Below the pieces are notes generated by a model. It saw nothing but the letters and a program-made list of their open reading frames with translations, had not been told where the DNA came from and ran no database searches. From Novosphingobium sediminis (GTDB taxonomy: Bacteria; Pseudomonadota; Alphaproteobacteria; Sphingomonadales; Sphingomonadaceae), in NCBI RefSeq assembly GCF_007991615.1, contig NZ_BJYR01000007.1:186001-250000 (forward strand): a DNA stretch of 64,000 bases, in the 5' to 3' direction. Shown here piece after piece: positions 10,442-21,939 of this stretch. Position 1 is the first letter of the stretch; the number at the start of each line of letters is the position of its first letter. Position numbers and translations under genes: made by a program.

Positions 10442-11494
10442 ATGACCGCCGTGAAATGCATGTGGATGCGCGGCGGCACATCCAAGGGCGGCTACTTCCT
10501 CAAGGATGATCTGCCGCAAGACACCGCCGCCCGCGATGCCTTCCTCCTCGCCATGATGGGCAGCCCCGATCCCGTCCAGATCGACGGCATGGGCGGCGCC
10601 GATCCCCTCACCAGCAAGGTCGCGGTGGTCAGCAAATCCACCCGCGAAGGGATCGACGTCGATTACCTGTTCCTGCAGGTCTTCGTCGATCAGGCCATCG
10701 TCACCGATGCGCAGAACTGCGGCAACATCCTCGCCGGGATCGGCCCCTTTGCCATCGAGCGCGGCCTCGTTGCCCCCACCGGCGATGAAACCCGCGTGTC
10801 GATTTACATGGAAAACACCGGGCAGGTCGCCGTCGCCACCGTCCAGACCCCCGGCGGAACCGTCACCTACAAGGGCGACGCCCAGATCGACGGCGTCCCC
10901 GGCACCCACGCCCCTGTCCCGCTCGAATTCCGCGATACCGCCGGTTCCTCCTGCGGCGCGCTCCTGCCTACCGGCAACGCGGTCGATGTCGTCAACGGCG
11001 TGCCCGTCACGCTCATCGACAACGGCATGCCCTGCGTCGTGATGAAGGCCGAGGATGTCGGAATCACCGGCTACGAGGACCGTGACTGGCTCGACAACGC
11101 CGCCGAGCTTAAGGCGAAAATCGAAGCCATCCGCCTCATCGTCGGCCCCATGATGAACCTCGGCGACGTGACATCAAAATCCGTCCCCAAGATGATGCTC
11201 GTCGCCCCGCCCAAGCACGGCGGCGCGGTCACCGTGCGCAGCTTCATCCCGCACCGCGCGCACGCCACCATCGGCGTCCTCGGCGCGGTCAGCGTCGCGA
11301 CTGCGTGCCTGATCCCCGGCTCCCCCGCCGCAGAGGTCGCCCAAATCCCCGATGGCGCGCGCAAGCTGCTCTCGGTCGAGCACCCCACCGGCGAAATGAG
11401 CTGTGTCCTCGAAACCGACGAAACCGGCGCAGTCCGCACTGCTGCCTTGCTACGCACCGCGCGCAAGCTGATGGACGGAGTGGTCTTTGGCTGA
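10442..11494 (+). CDS. ligU: 4-oxalomesaconate tautomerase
   Basis: LigU shifts the double bond of 4-oxalomesaconate to give the substrate of LigJ. The 350-residue protein belongs to the PrpF/diaminopimelate-epimerase-like fold (also called GalD). It opens with CMWMRGGTSKGGYF, the family hallmark. It has Lys59 in DPLTSKVAVV and Cys93 in QNCGNIL, which line up with the Lys and Cys I recall as the active-site pair of SYK-6 LigU. Later come GMPCVVM and SVPKMMLVAPP. The start at 10442 uses GGGAGGGG from the adjacent repeat as ribosome binding site. It lies between ligK and ligI in the same orientation as SYK-6 orf1. Confidence 0.93.
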   Translation: MTAVKCMWMRGGTSKGGYFLKDDLPQDTAARDAFLLAMMGSPDPVQIDGMGGADPLTSKVAVVSKSTREGIDVDYLFLQVFVDQAIVTDAQNCGNILAGIGPFAIERGLVAPTGDETRVSIYMENTGQVAVATVQTPGGTVTYKGDAQIDGVPGTHAPVPLEFRDTAGSSCGALLPTGNAVDVVNGVPVTLIDNGMPCVVMKAEDVGITGYEDRDWLDNAAELKAKIEAIRLIVGPMMNLGDVTSKSVPKMMLVAPPKHGGAVTVRSFIPHRAHATIGVLGAVSVATACLIPGSPAAEVAQIPDGARKLLSVEHPTGEMSCVLETDETGAVRTAALLRTARKLMDGVVFG

Positions 11495-11502
11495 CGCCGC
11501 GC

Positions 11503-13814
<2,312 letters not shown>

Positions 13815-13857
13815 CCTGCACTCCATACCGCCCGTGGCCGGCAAAGTCGCGCCCCTG

Positions 13858-13898
13858 CTTGATGCCGTCTGCTGCACTCCACATGGAAACTTAATGCC
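13858..13898. promoter_or_regulatory. Direct repeat in the kup promoter region
   Basis: CTTGATGCC (13858-13866) and CTTAATGCC (13890-13898) are direct repeats 32 bp apart, about three helical turns, in the 106 bp between the divergent regulator and kup. OmpR/KdpE-type winged helices bind direct repeats, so this is a candidate site for the neighbouring regulator. Confidence 0.3.
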
Positions 13899-13920
13899 CT
13901 TCAGGCGCACGTGGCGCGGC

Positions 13921-15840
13921 ATGACAGACCCGGACTCCGCCGCCTCTGCGGCATCACCCGATCCAGAACACTCTGGGCACTCCTCCAACCGTGCCGCACT
14001 GACCCTCGGCGCGCTCGGCGTGGTGTTTGGCGATATCGGCACCAGCCCGCTCTATGCGCTGCAGGCAACGCTCGATCCGCGCTACCGCCTCACCACTTCG
14101 GTCACCGACCTTTATGGCGTGGTCAGCCTGATCTTCTGGCTCTTCGTGTTCGTGGTGACGGTGAAGTACGTCTTCATCGTCATGCGCTGCGACAACAAGG
14201 GCGAAGGCGGCAGCCTCGCGCTCTATGCGTTGATCCATCGCCAGCTCGGCGAAAACGCCCCCAAGCGCTGGCTCCTGCCGGCCGCGCTGTTTGCCACCGC
14301 CTTGTTCTTTGCCGATGCCATGCTGACCCCGGCGATCTCGGTGATCTCGGCGGTCGAAGGCCTTGGCGTCGTCAGCAGCGCGTTCAAGCCATGGATCGTG
14401 TGGATCGCGCTCGCCATCCTCATCGGCCTGTTCGCCATCCAGAGCCGGGGCACCGACAAGGTCGGCCGCCTGTTCGGCCCGGTGATGCTGATCTATTTCT
14501 CGACCATCGCGGCGATGGGTCTCCACCACATCATCCAGTACCCTGCCGTGCTCGCCGCGCTCAATCCGCTCTACATGGTGAGCTACTTCCAGGCCCACCC
14601 GCTGTTCTCGTTCCTCTCGCTCGGCGCGATCGTCTACGCGATCACCGGCACCGAGGCGCTGTATGCCGATATGGGCCACTTCGGGCGCGTGCCCATCACC
14701 ACCGCGTGGCTTGCGATCTGCGTACCCGCGCTGATGACCAACTACATGGGTCAGGCCGCGATGCTGCTCCAGCACCCCGAATTTGCCGACAATCCCTTCT
14801 TCCACATGGTGCCGAGCAATCTCACCATCCCCCTGCTCGTAATTGCGACGCTCGCCACGATCATCGCCAGCCAGGCCGTAATCTCGGGCGCGTTCTCGGT
14901 GACGCAGCAGGCCATCCAGCTCGGATTCCTGCCCCGCCTGCGCATCCTCCACACCTCCAGCCACGCGCAGGGGCAGATCTATGTGCCCGCGATCAACTGG
15001 ACGCTGGCGTTCATGGTTGCCGTGCTGGTGATCGGCTTCCAGGCGTCCGCCGCCATGCTGCCCGCCTATGGCCTCGCCGTCGTCGGCACCATGCTCATCA
15101 CCACGCTGATGCAATACGTCGTCGTCTTCCGCATCTGGCGCGCCCCCCGCTGGCAGAGCATTCCCGGCTTCATCACCTTCATCGCGGTCGATGCAGTGCT
15201 GCTCGCCTCGGGCCTTGCCAAGCTGCTGGAAGGCGCGTGGTTCCCGATCTTTGTCGGCCTCATCATCTTCACCGTGCTCACCACATGGTCGACCGGCCGC
15301 CGCCTGATGCGCGCCAGCATGCTGGAGGACAGCCTCCCGCTCGCGGTCTTCATCAAGTCGGTCGCCACCACGGTCCAGCGCGTGCAGGGCACCGCCGTGT
15401 TCCTTTCGGCATCGCCGCAAGCGCTCCCCGCAGCGCTGCTCCACAACCTGAAGCACAACCAGGTCCTGCACGAAAAGATCGTGCTGCTGACCGTGCAGGT
15501 AGAGGATGTGCCGCAGGTAAACCCGGCCCGCCGCGCCGAACTCGCCGCCGAAGGGCACGGCTTCTACCGCATGGTGCTGCACTACGGCTTCATGGAAGAT
15601 ATCGACATCCCGCGTGAACTCGCTGCCGCCTGCACCGGCACCGACCTCACGTTCGAACCGCTGCACACCAGCTACTTCCTCAGCCGGCAAAAGCTCATCG
15701 CCTCCTGCGCCATCCCCGGCATGGCGCTGTGGCGCGAACAGCTCTTCGCGTGGATGCTCAAGGTCTCCGAAAGCGCGATGGACTTCTTCAAGCTCCCCAC
15801 CAACCGCGTGATCGAACTCGGCAGCCAGGTCAGGATCTGA
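13921..15840 (+). CDS. kup: Low-affinity potassium transporter Kup
   Basis: A 639-residue inner membrane K+ uptake protein of the KUP/HAK/KT family (E. coli Kup has 622). Near the N-terminus it has LTLGALGVVFGDIGTSPLYAL, the family signature, and about twelve membrane helices follow, including GTEALYADMGHFG and the SQAVISGAFSVTQQAIQLG segment. The soluble C-terminal domain starts after about residue 470. The ATG at 13921 gives the family-typical start; the frame is open further upstream. It is divergent from the KdpD/KdpE-like regulator and is followed by a strong hairpin at 15850. Confidence 0.94.
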   Translation: MTDPDSAASAASPDPEHSGHSSNRAALTLGALGVVFGDIGTSPLYALQATLDPRYRLTTSVTDLYGVVSLIFWLFVFVVTVKYVFIVMRCDNKGEGGSLALYALIHRQLGENAPKRWLLPAALFATALFFADAMLTPAISVISAVEGLGVVSSAFKPWIVWIALAILIGLFAIQSRGTDKVGRLFGPVMLIYFSTIAAMGLHHIIQYPAVLAALNPLYMVSYFQAHPLFSFLSLGAIVYAITGTEALYADMGHFGRVPITTAWLAICVPALMTNYMGQAAMLLQHPEFADNPFFHMVPSNLTIPLLVIATLATIIASQAVISGAFSVTQQAIQLGFLPRLRILHTSSHAQGQIYVPAINWTLAFMVAVLVIGFQASAAMLPAYGLAVVGTMLITTLMQYVVVFRIWRAPRWQSIPGFITFIAVDAVLLASGLAKLLEGAWFPIFVGLIIFTVLTTWSTGRRLMRASMLEDSLPLAVFIKSVATTVQRVQGTAVFLSASPQALPAALLHNLKHNQVLHEKIVLLTVQVEDVPQVNPARRAELAAEGHGFYRMVLHYGFMEDIDIPRELAAACTGTDLTFEPLHTSYFLSRQKLIASCAIPGMALWREQLFAWMLKVSESAMDFFKLPTNRVIELGSQVRI

Positions 15841-15849
15841 TCGCCCGCA

Positions 15850-15889
15850 GGCCCCCTCCTCCGCTTGCCTGCAAACGGAGGAGGGGGCC
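15850..15889 (+). terminator. Hairpin after kup
   Basis: A perfect 14 bp stem (GGCCCCCTCCTCCG and its complement) with a 12-base loop starts nine bases after the kup stop. No T-run follows, so it may be a stabilising or Rho-assisted end. It may also be a diverged copy of the GC-rich repeat family. Confidence 0.5.
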
Positions 15890-15962
15890 GCAGGCGGTGA
15901 AACCCTTGCCCTAGCCCCCGCCCCCCCGCTACCGTCCGGCCTGCACACGAACAGGACCAATC

Positions 15963-16883
15963 ATGCCCGGCGGATTAGCAGCCCTTCTCGACGATATTGC
16001 CACCATTGCCAAAGTAGCCGCCGCCAGCCTCGAGGATGTCGGCGGCGCTGCGGGCAAGGCTGCGGCCAAGTCCGCCGGCGTGGTGGTCGATGATACCGCC
16101 GTCACGCCGCGCTACGTCACCGGCTTCACCGCAGACCGCGAACTGCCGATCATCTGGCGCATCGCGCGCGGATCGCTGTTCAACAAGCTGGTGGTGATCA
16201 CCCCGGTCATCCTCCTTCTCTCCGTCCTCCTGCCTTGGGTCATCACCCCGGTCCTGATGGCGGGCGGCGCATTCCTCTGCTTCGAGGGCGCCGAAAAGGT
16301 CATCCACGCGCTCACCCACAAGGAAGACCTTGCCGCCGAGGCGCAGGAAATGGCTGCGCCCGGGCACGAGGAAACCATGGTCAAGGGCGCGATCCGCACC
16401 GATTTCATCCTCTCGGGCGAAATCATGGTGATCGCGCTCAATGAAGTCGCCGCCGATGGCCTTGCCTTGCGCGCCTCCGCGCTTGTCATCGTCGCCATCG
16501 CAATCACCGCGCTGGTCTACGGCGCCGTTGGCCTGATCGTGAAGATGGACGATATCGGCCTCCATCTCGCCAAGCGCGAAGGCGCCGCCACCCGCGCGTT
16601 CGGACGCGGCCTCGTTCAAGCCATGCCGCATGTCCTAACCGCGCTGGCGACCATCGGCACCGCCGCAATGCTATGGGTCGGCGGGCAAATCATCGTCCAC
16701 GGCGCGGGCCTGCATCCCGCCGAATGGCTGGACCTCGATGAAGGCTTCACCGCATGGCTGGCCGATGTCGCGATCAGCGGCACGATCGGCTTGGTGCTAG
16801 GCAGCGTGATCGCAGGCGTCGTCCATGTAGTGAAAGCCCCCTCCTCTTCAGAGGAGGGGGTTGGGGGTGGTGGCGGGCACTAA
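15963..16883 (+). CDS. DUF808 (YedI-like) inner membrane protein
   Basis: A 306-residue polytopic membrane protein of the DUF808 family. The hallmark start MPGGLAALLDDIATIAK is present, as are KLVVITPVILLLSVLLPWVI, GGAFLCFEGAEKVIHAL and TDFILSGEIMVIALNEVA. The function of the family is not established. The last 14 or so residues (APSSSEEGVGGGGGH) are encoded by a copy of the dispersed GC-rich repeat and are not a family feature. The stop overlaps the convergent amidase stop by four bases. Confidence 0.88.
   Translation: MPGGLAALLDDIATIAKVAAASLEDVGGAAGKAAAKSAGVVVDDTAVTPRYVTGFTADRELPIIWRIARGSLFNKLVVITPVILLLSVLLPWVITPVLMAGGAFLCFEGAEKVIHALTHKEDLAAEAQEMAAPGHEETMVKGAIRTDFILSGEIMVIALNEVAADGLALRASALVIVAIAITALVYGAVGLIVKMDDIGLHLAKREGAATRAFGRGLVQAMPHVLTALATIGTAAMLWVGGQIIVHGAGLHPAEWLDLDEGFTAWLADVAISGTIGLVLGSVIAGVVHVVKAPSSSEEGVGGGGGH
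16837..16871. repeat. GC-rich hairpin repeat inside the 3' end of the DUF808 gene
   Basis: CCCCCTCCTCT-TC-AGAGGAGGGGG (11 bp perfect stem) followed by TTGGGGGTGG, the same stem-plus-tail design as the copies in the lig junctions. It is read through in frame and replaces the original C-terminus of the membrane protein. Confidence 0.75.
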
Positions 16884-18409
16884 GCCAGCACCGGCCTGCG
16901 CTTCAGCAACTCGCCGTTCGCCGCTCCCCACGCCGCCGCCACGGCGAGGCATTCCGCATCGGCATGGACGGGCGCCGCGATCTGCAAACCAATCGGAAGC
17001 CCAGTGGGACCAAACCCCGCCGGCACCGCCACGGTCGGTGAGCCTGAAAGCGTGACGAGGCAGGTGGCCATCATCCACTCGTGATATGTGCGCATCGTGC
17101 GGCCCGCGATTTCCTTGGGATAGGTCCACTCCGCCGGAAACGGGAACAGCTGCGAGGTTGGCATGATCCAGTAGTCATAGCGCTGAAACAGCTTGGCCAC
17201 CGCCCGGCTCCACCCGCTGCGCACCGTGCTCCATGCGTTCACATCGAAAGCAGAGAGCGCAAGGCCCCCTTCCACTTCCCAGATCGCCGCCTCCTTCAGC
17301 AGCGCACGCTTGGCCGGATCGTTATAGAGCGCCAGCAGATTGCCGCCCTGTTGCCAGTGGCGCAGCTTCACGAAGGCCTGCCACGCCTGCTCCACCGGGA
17401 AATCGGGCACGGCATCTTCCACCACCGCGCCCATGTCCTCGAAGCGCGTCAGCGCCTTGCGGCAGGTCTCCAGCACGCCCGGTTCATATGGCACCGCGCC
17501 GCCCAGATCGCCTGCCCAGCCGATCCGCTTGCCCTTCATCGCTTCCGGCCGGATGGCGCGGAACGCCTCTCCGCCCCCCTCCAGCATCATCGGTTTGCGC
17601 GCATCAAAGCCCGCCTGCACCGAAAACAGCAGCGCCAGATCCGCAGCACTTCGCGCCATCGGCCCGGCCACGCCCATCGAGGTCAGCCAATCATCCGGGG
17701 AATCGTTCGGCACCCGGCCCAGACTTGGCCGCAGGCCGAACACGCTGTTCCAGCCCGCCGGGTTGCGCAGCGATCCGCCATAGTCGCTGCCATCCGCCAA
17801 CGGCACCAGATCGAGCGCCAGCGCCACTGCCCCGCCGCCGGTGCTTCCGCCCGCCGAACGCGTCACGTCCCACGGATTGCGCGTCGTCCCCCACACCGGA
17901 TTGAAGGTATGGCTGCCAAGGCCGAACTCGGGCGAATTGGTCTTGCCGATGAAGACCACCCCGGCCTTCCTCAGCCGCTCCACCATCAGCCCGTCCGCCT
18001 TGGCCACCTGACCGCGGAAGATCGGCGAACCCATCGTGAAGGGCAGCCCCGCCACGGGCGAAAGCTCCTTCACCGCATGCGGCAGCCCGTGCAGCGGCCC
18101 CAGCGCCGCGCCAGATTTCACCGCCGCGTCTGCCGCGTCTGCCTGCTTGAGCAGCCCTGCCCGGTCCCGCAGGGCGATCACCGCATTGACCTTGGGGTTC
18201 AATCGCTCGATCCGGTCGAGATAAGCCGCCATCACCTCAGCCGCCGAAATCTGCCGCGCCGCGATCATTGCGGCAAGCCGATGCCCCGGCATCGCGGTGA
18301 TCGCCCCGGAAGGCACCGCAGCCCCAACCTGCGCCTCCGCCAGAATTGCAGCGGAAGCAGCGCCAAGCGCCAAAGCGGATCGCCGTGTCAGGCGCGGGGT
18401 CTTCACCAT
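16880..18409 (-). CDS. Tat-exported amidase (amidase signature family)
   Basis: A 509-residue amidase-signature enzyme hydrolysing an unknown amide. A twin-arginine-type signal is at the start (LTRRSALALGAASAA), which suggests folded export to the periplasm. The Ser-cisSer-Lys triad is visible as Lys in LHGLPHAVKELSP, the GGSTGGGAVALAL loop, and the nucleophilic Ser in DGSDYGGSLRNPAGW. The start is taken as ATG 18409, the first codon that leaves a normal signal peptide; a longer form from 18439 is open. Relatives include indoleacetamide hydrolase, aryl acylamidase and 6-aminohexanoate-dimer hydrolase, none of which can be chosen from sequence alone. Confidence 0.88.
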   Translation of the reverse strand: MVKTPRLTRRSALALGAASAAILAEAQVGAAVPSGAITAMPGHRLAAMIAARQISAAEVMAAYLDRIERLNPKVNAVIALRDRAGLLKQADAADAAVKSGAALGPLHGLPHAVKELSPVAGLPFTMGSPIFRGQVAKADGLMVERLRKAGVVFIGKTNSPEFGLGSHTFNPVWGTTRNPWDVTRSAGGSTGGGAVALALDLVPLADGSDYGGSLRNPAGWNSVFGLRPSLGRVPNDSPDDWLTSMGVAGPMARSAADLALLFSVQAGFDARKPMMLEGGGEAFRAIRPEAMKGKRIGWAGDLGGAVPYEPGVLETCRKALTRFEDMGAVVEDAVPDFPVEQAWQAFVKLRHWQQGGNLLALYNDPAKRALLKEAAIWEVEGGLALSAFDVNAWSTVRSGWSRAVAKLFQRYDYWIMPTSQLFPFPAEWTYPKEIAGRTMRTYHEWMMATCLVTLSGSPTVAVPAGFGPTGLPIGLQIAAPVHADAECLAVAAAWGAANGELLKRRPVLA

Positions 18410-18453
18410 CCCCTCATTCAAGCCCTCACGCCGCCGCAAAGCAAGTCGCTAAA

Positions 18454-18505
18454 GCCCCTCCCGCTCATCCTGAGCTTGTCGAAGGGGGGAGGGGTTGGGG
18501 TGGGC
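18454..18505. repeat. Composite repeat: TTCGACAAGCTCAGG type inside the GC-rich type
   Basis: The GC-rich repeat arms CCCCTCCCGC and GGGAGGGGTTGGGGTGGGC enclose TCATCCTGAGCTTGTCGAAG, which is half of another dispersed repeat present as a full inverted pair at 45653-45729. One repeat appears to have landed in the loop of the other. Confidence 0.7.
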
Positions 18506-18548
18506 AAGCGGCCCAAAGCACCCCCATCCACAGCCCACGGCGCACCCG

Positions 18549-18737
18549 AATAAATAACAGACGCGTCTGTTATTTATAAACCGCTGTCCTACAAGCGCAG
18601 CGGTCAGGCATGGTCCCCGTCATGCACCCCGAATCCAACGCAATTCCGCCAGTTTCAGCCGCCCTGAAGGGTGCCGAAACAGGACGCGCGGGACGCTCGA
18701 GTTTCCGCTCAGGACTGTGTCAACCGTGTCAACTTGC
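18549..18737 (-). repeat. ~190 bp dispersed element, copy A
   Basis: Read on the minus strand it begins AAGTTGACACGGTTGACACA then GTCCTGAGCGGAAACTC. It ends with TAGGACAGCGGTTT and a perfect 28 bp palindrome (18550-18577, centre ACAGACGCGTCTGT). The same ends occur in copy B at 51029-51214 on the other strand. The middle is diverged. No reading frame is shared. It fills most of the 356 bp between the amidase and the D-aminoacylase gene. Confidence 0.8.
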
Positions 18738-18765
18738 CTCCCAAAGGCACAGGCCCCGGAGCCGC

Positions 18766-20523
18766 TCAGCTCCGCACCAGCGTCCCCGGCCGCGCGCCGG
18801 TGTCGGCGTCGTTTTCGCGGATCATCACCCCGTTGCAGAACGTCGCGGCATAGCCCTTCACCGGTTGCATCAGCCGCGTGCCGCCCGCCGGCAGATCGTG
18901 GTGCGCCACGTGGGGCGAAACCGTCAGCCCATCATAGTCGATCACATTGATATCCGCGCGCTTGCCCACTTGCAGCAGCCCGCGATCCTTGAAGCCATAG
19001 AGCGCGGCATTGTGCGCGGTCTGCTTGTGGACAAGGAACTCCAGCGGCAGCGTCGGCCCGCTCTTGCGGTCGCGGGTCCAGTAGCTCAGCTGCGTCGTCG
19101 GCATCGTCGCATCGCAGATCAGCGTCACGTGCGCCCCCGCATCGCTGAGGCCGGTAACGGTGTCCGGATGACGCAGCATTTCCTCCAGAACGCCAAGGCT
19201 CTTGGGCTGATTGTCCCGCGTCAGCGCCTGGAAGCTGCGGCCCTCGTCCTCCAGCATCGCATCGTAGAGGTACTCCAGCGCGTCGCGCCCTTCCGCCTTG
19301 GCCTTCGCGCCGATCGAGGCGGTCTTTTCGGCCTCCAGATTGATCGGCTCGGTCAGCGGATAGAGGCTCGCCGCCCCGCGCCGGAACAGGCCGTAGACGT
19401 TCTGCATCGAACCCGGCGCTTCATGCGGCACATCGCGTTCAGACAGGATCTGCCGCTTCACCTCGGGATCGCGCATCGCCTTGACCCGCTCGGCCAGCGG
19501 CAGGTGCGCCAGCTTCTCGAGGTAGGTCGGGCGGCGCATGAAGGCGTGATAGCTGCTGAGGCCGTGGATGAACCCGATGATGCGTGAGGGCACCTGCGGA
19601 AACAGGTGCGCGCCGCCTTCATTGGCCTCGCGGCAACGGTCCAGCATCTGCCGCCACAGGTCCGGCGCATATTCGCGGATTTCGACCAACGTGAACGTCA
19701 GCGGACGGCCGCTTTCCTCGGAAATCTTGCGGAAGAGCTCCAGCTCCGCCAGCGGCTCGCTGCGTTCGCCGCCAAGCGCTTCCAGCTTGCCGACGGTGCC
19801 CGCCGGGATCGCCTCGATCACCCCTTTGCCGAGCTTTTTGAACCGGCGGGCGATGGCCAGCAGTTCCTCTTCCGGCGCGAAGGTGCCCGGCACCGGCTCA
19901 CCCCACAGCGCGCGGTGGCCGATGGTGCGCGAGGTGGAAAAGCCCACCGCGCCCGCCGCAACGGCTTCCTCGACAAGGTCAGCGATACGCTCGATTTCCT
20001 CCGGCGTCGCGTCCTCGTTGGTACGCCCGCGCTCGCCCATTGCATAATAACGCACCGCGCCGTGGGCTATCTGCGCGCCAACATCGATCGCGTATTTGCG
20101 GGAGGCGATGTAGTCCATGTATTCGGGGAAGCTCTCCCAGCGGCCCCACTCGATCCCTTCGTAGAGCGCGGTGCCGGGGATGTCCTCCACCCCTTCCATC
20201 AGCTCGATGAGCTCCTTCTCCTGCCCCGGCTTCACCGGCGCGAAGCCCACGCCGCAGTTGCCCATCACTACGGTCGTCACGCCGTTGTGCGAGGAAGGCG
20301 CAAGCTCGTCGTCCCAACTGACCTGCCCGTCATAGTGCGTATGAATGTCGATCCAGCCCGGCGTGACGATGTGCCCTTCCGCTGCGATCTCGCGCTTGCC
20401 AGTGCCGGAAATCTTCGCGCCGATCTCGGTAATCACCCCGTCCTTGAAGGCGATGTCACCGATGAACGGCGCACCGCCCGAACCGTCGACGATCTTGCCG
20501 CCACGGATGATCACGTCCTGCAT
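18766..20523 (-). CDS. N-acyl-D-amino-acid deacylase family amidohydrolase
   Basis: A 585-residue member of the D-aminoacylase branch of the amidohydrolase superfamily, which removes acyl groups from N-acyl-D-amino acids. It shows [15 protein letters not shown], the metal-binding DIHTHYDGQ, the [10 protein letters not shown] loop with the conserved Cys, [13 protein letters not shown] near the C-terminal end of the barrel, and [14 protein letters not shown] in the closing beta-sandwich. There is no signal peptide, so it should be cytoplasmic. The ATG at 20523 is the first codon of the family-typical start. The true substrate could also be a dihydropyrimidine-like or peptide compound; the next gene on the strand is another amidohydrolase. 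Confidence 0.88.
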   Translation of the reverse strand: MQDVIIRGGKIVDGSGGAPFIGDIAFKDGVITEIGAKISGTGKREIAAEGHIVTPGWIDIHTHYDGQVSWDDELAPSSHNGVTTVVMGNCGVGFAPVKPGQEKELIELMEGVEDIPGTALYEGIEWGRWESFPEYMDYIASRKYAIDVGAQIAHGAVRYYAMGERGRTNEDATPEEIERIADLVEEAVAAGAVGFSTSRTIGHRALWGEPVPGTFAPEEELLAIARRFKKLGKGVIEAIPAGTVGKLEALGGERSEPLAELELFRKISEESGRPLTFTLVEIREYAPDLWRQMLDRCREANEGGAHLFPQVPSRIIGFIHGLSSYHAFMRRPTYLEKLAHLPLAERVKAMRDPEVKRQILSERDVPHEAPGSMQNVYGLFRRGAASLYPLTEPINLEAEKTASIGAKAKAEGRDALEYLYDAMLEDEGRSFQALTRDNQPKSLGVLEEMLRHPDTVTGLSDAGAHVTLICDATMPTTQLSYWTRDRKSGPTLPLEFLVHKQTAHNAALYGFKDRGLLQVGKRADINVIDYDGLTVSPHVAHHDLPAGGTRLMQPVKGYAATFCNGVMIRENDADTGARPGTLVRS

Positions 20524-20595
20524 CTGGCTCTCCCTCGAGCGTTGTTTGTGCGGAAGCTACGGCATGGCGGCGCGCGGCGCCCCCCACAAAAATGC

Positions 20596-21888
20596 TCAGC
20601 GCACCACTTCGCCGCCCTTCATCACATGCGCCACCTTTTGCAGCACGGTGATGTCTGCCGTGGGATCGCCCGGAACCGCGATCATGTCGGCAAAGTGACC
20701 CGGTGAGAGCGCGCCAACATCATTGCTCCAGCCCATCAGTTCGGCCGCGCTGGTGGTGGCCGCCTGGATCGCCTGCATCGGCGTCATCCCGTAGCGCACC
20801 ATGTAGGCAAACTGCCGCGCGTTCTCGCCATGCGGGTAGACCCCGGCGTCCGTGCCGAACGAAAGCTTCACGCCAGCCTTCACCGCCTTGCGAAAGCCCA
20901 GCCGCTGCGCCTCCGTCGTCTCGTCGTTCTTGCGCAGGTAGTTCTCCGGCCACTTCTCGCGCCGGCCGACATCCGCAATGTAGTCACCGTTGTAGATATC
21001 CATGTCGAGCCACACGCCCTTGGCCTTGGCGAGAGCGATGCCTTCATCGTCGATCAGGCTGGCGTGCTCGATCGCCCGCACGCCGGCGCGGATGGCGGAC
21101 TTGATCCCCGCCGCGCCATGCGCATGCGCCGTAACCCAGGATTTCCGCGCTGCCGCGACTTCGACTGCGGCGCGCATTTCATCCTCGGTCAGTTCCTGCT
21201 GCCCGGCCTCGGTCCCGCTCGCCAGCACCGCGCCGGTGGCGATCAGCTTGATCGAATCCGCACCGTGCTGGAACAGGTAGTTGACCCGCCGCGTGGTGTC
21301 CGCCGCATCGGTCACGACACCGGCGCGCATATCCTCCGGCACCTTCACGTCGGGCGAGAACCCGGTGACTTCGCCACCGCCGCCCGGCACCGTGACATAG
21401 GCGCCGACCGCCTGCATGCGCGGTCCGATCACGTCGCCCCGGTTGATCGCATCGCGCAGCTCGACATCGGCGAAGGCGCGAAAGCTGCCGACATCATGCA
21501 CCGTCGTAAAGCCAGCCATCAGCGTCTGCCGCGCATGGCGCGCGCCGATATAGGCAATCTCCATAGGCGAATGGAGCAGCGGTTCGGCGACATTGTTGCT
21601 CTGTTCGGTATCGGCCAGATGCACATGGCAATCGATCAGCCCGGGCAGCACGGTGAACGCCGACCAATCAACCAGCTTCGCGCCATCAGGCACCGCGCCA
21701 TCGGGCAGGACAGCGGCAACCCGGCCATCCTCCACCCGCAGCAACCGCGCGCCCAGCACCGCCCCCGCTTCGGGATCGACGAGATGCCCGGCGCGGACAT
21801 AGAGCGTTTCGGCGTGGGCAGTTGGGACGGCCACGAGAGCGAGTATTGCGGGGGCGAGCGCGGCAGTCGCGAGCAGAGTGCGGATCAT
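20596..21888 (-). CDS. Secreted metal-dependent amidohydrolase
   Basis: A 430-residue amidohydrolase with a cleavable signal (MIRTLLATAALAPAILALVA ... AHA), so periplasmic. Features are VLPGLIDCHVHL (HxH), GFTTVHDVGS, the DSIKLIATGAV lysine region, VTAHAHGAAGIKSAI, AIEHASLIDDEGI and LSFGTDAGVYPHGENA. These match the Xaa-Pro dipeptidase/imidazolonepropionase-like group of secreted hydrolases often found in sphingomonads and Caulobacter. The ATG at 21888 is chosen because it begins a clean signal peptide. It is 72 bases upstream of the D-aminoacylase-like gene on the same strand and is probably co-transcribed with it. Confidence 0.88.
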   Translation of the reverse strand: MIRTLLATAALAPAILALVAVPTAHAETLYVRAGHLVDPEAGAVLGARLLRVEDGRVAAVLPDGAVPDGAKLVDWSAFTVLPGLIDCHVHLADTEQSNNVAEPLLHSPMEIAYIGARHARQTLMAGFTTVHDVGSFRAFADVELRDAINRGDVIGPRMQAVGAYVTVPGGGGEVTGFSPDVKVPEDMRAGVVTDAADTTRRVNYLFQHGADSIKLIATGAVLASGTEAGQQELTEDEMRAAVEVAAARKSWVTAHAHGAAGIKSAIRAGVRAIEHASLIDDEGIALAKAKGVWLDMDIYNGDYIADVGRREKWPENYLRKNDETTEAQRLGFRKAVKAGVKLSFGTDAGVYPHGENARQFAYMVRYGMTPMQAIQAATTSAAELMGWSNDVGALSPGHFADMIAVPGDPTADITVLQKVAHVMKGGEVVR

Positions 21889-21939
21889 GGCCCTCAACCT
21901 GCCCGATCCCGACTGGATTGGCGAGAGCAAGCTACCGGA

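Noticed and set aside
13954..15960. A 668-codon open frame antisense to kup
   Set aside because: Kup has the full transporter signature; the antisense product is a charged low-complexity sequence.
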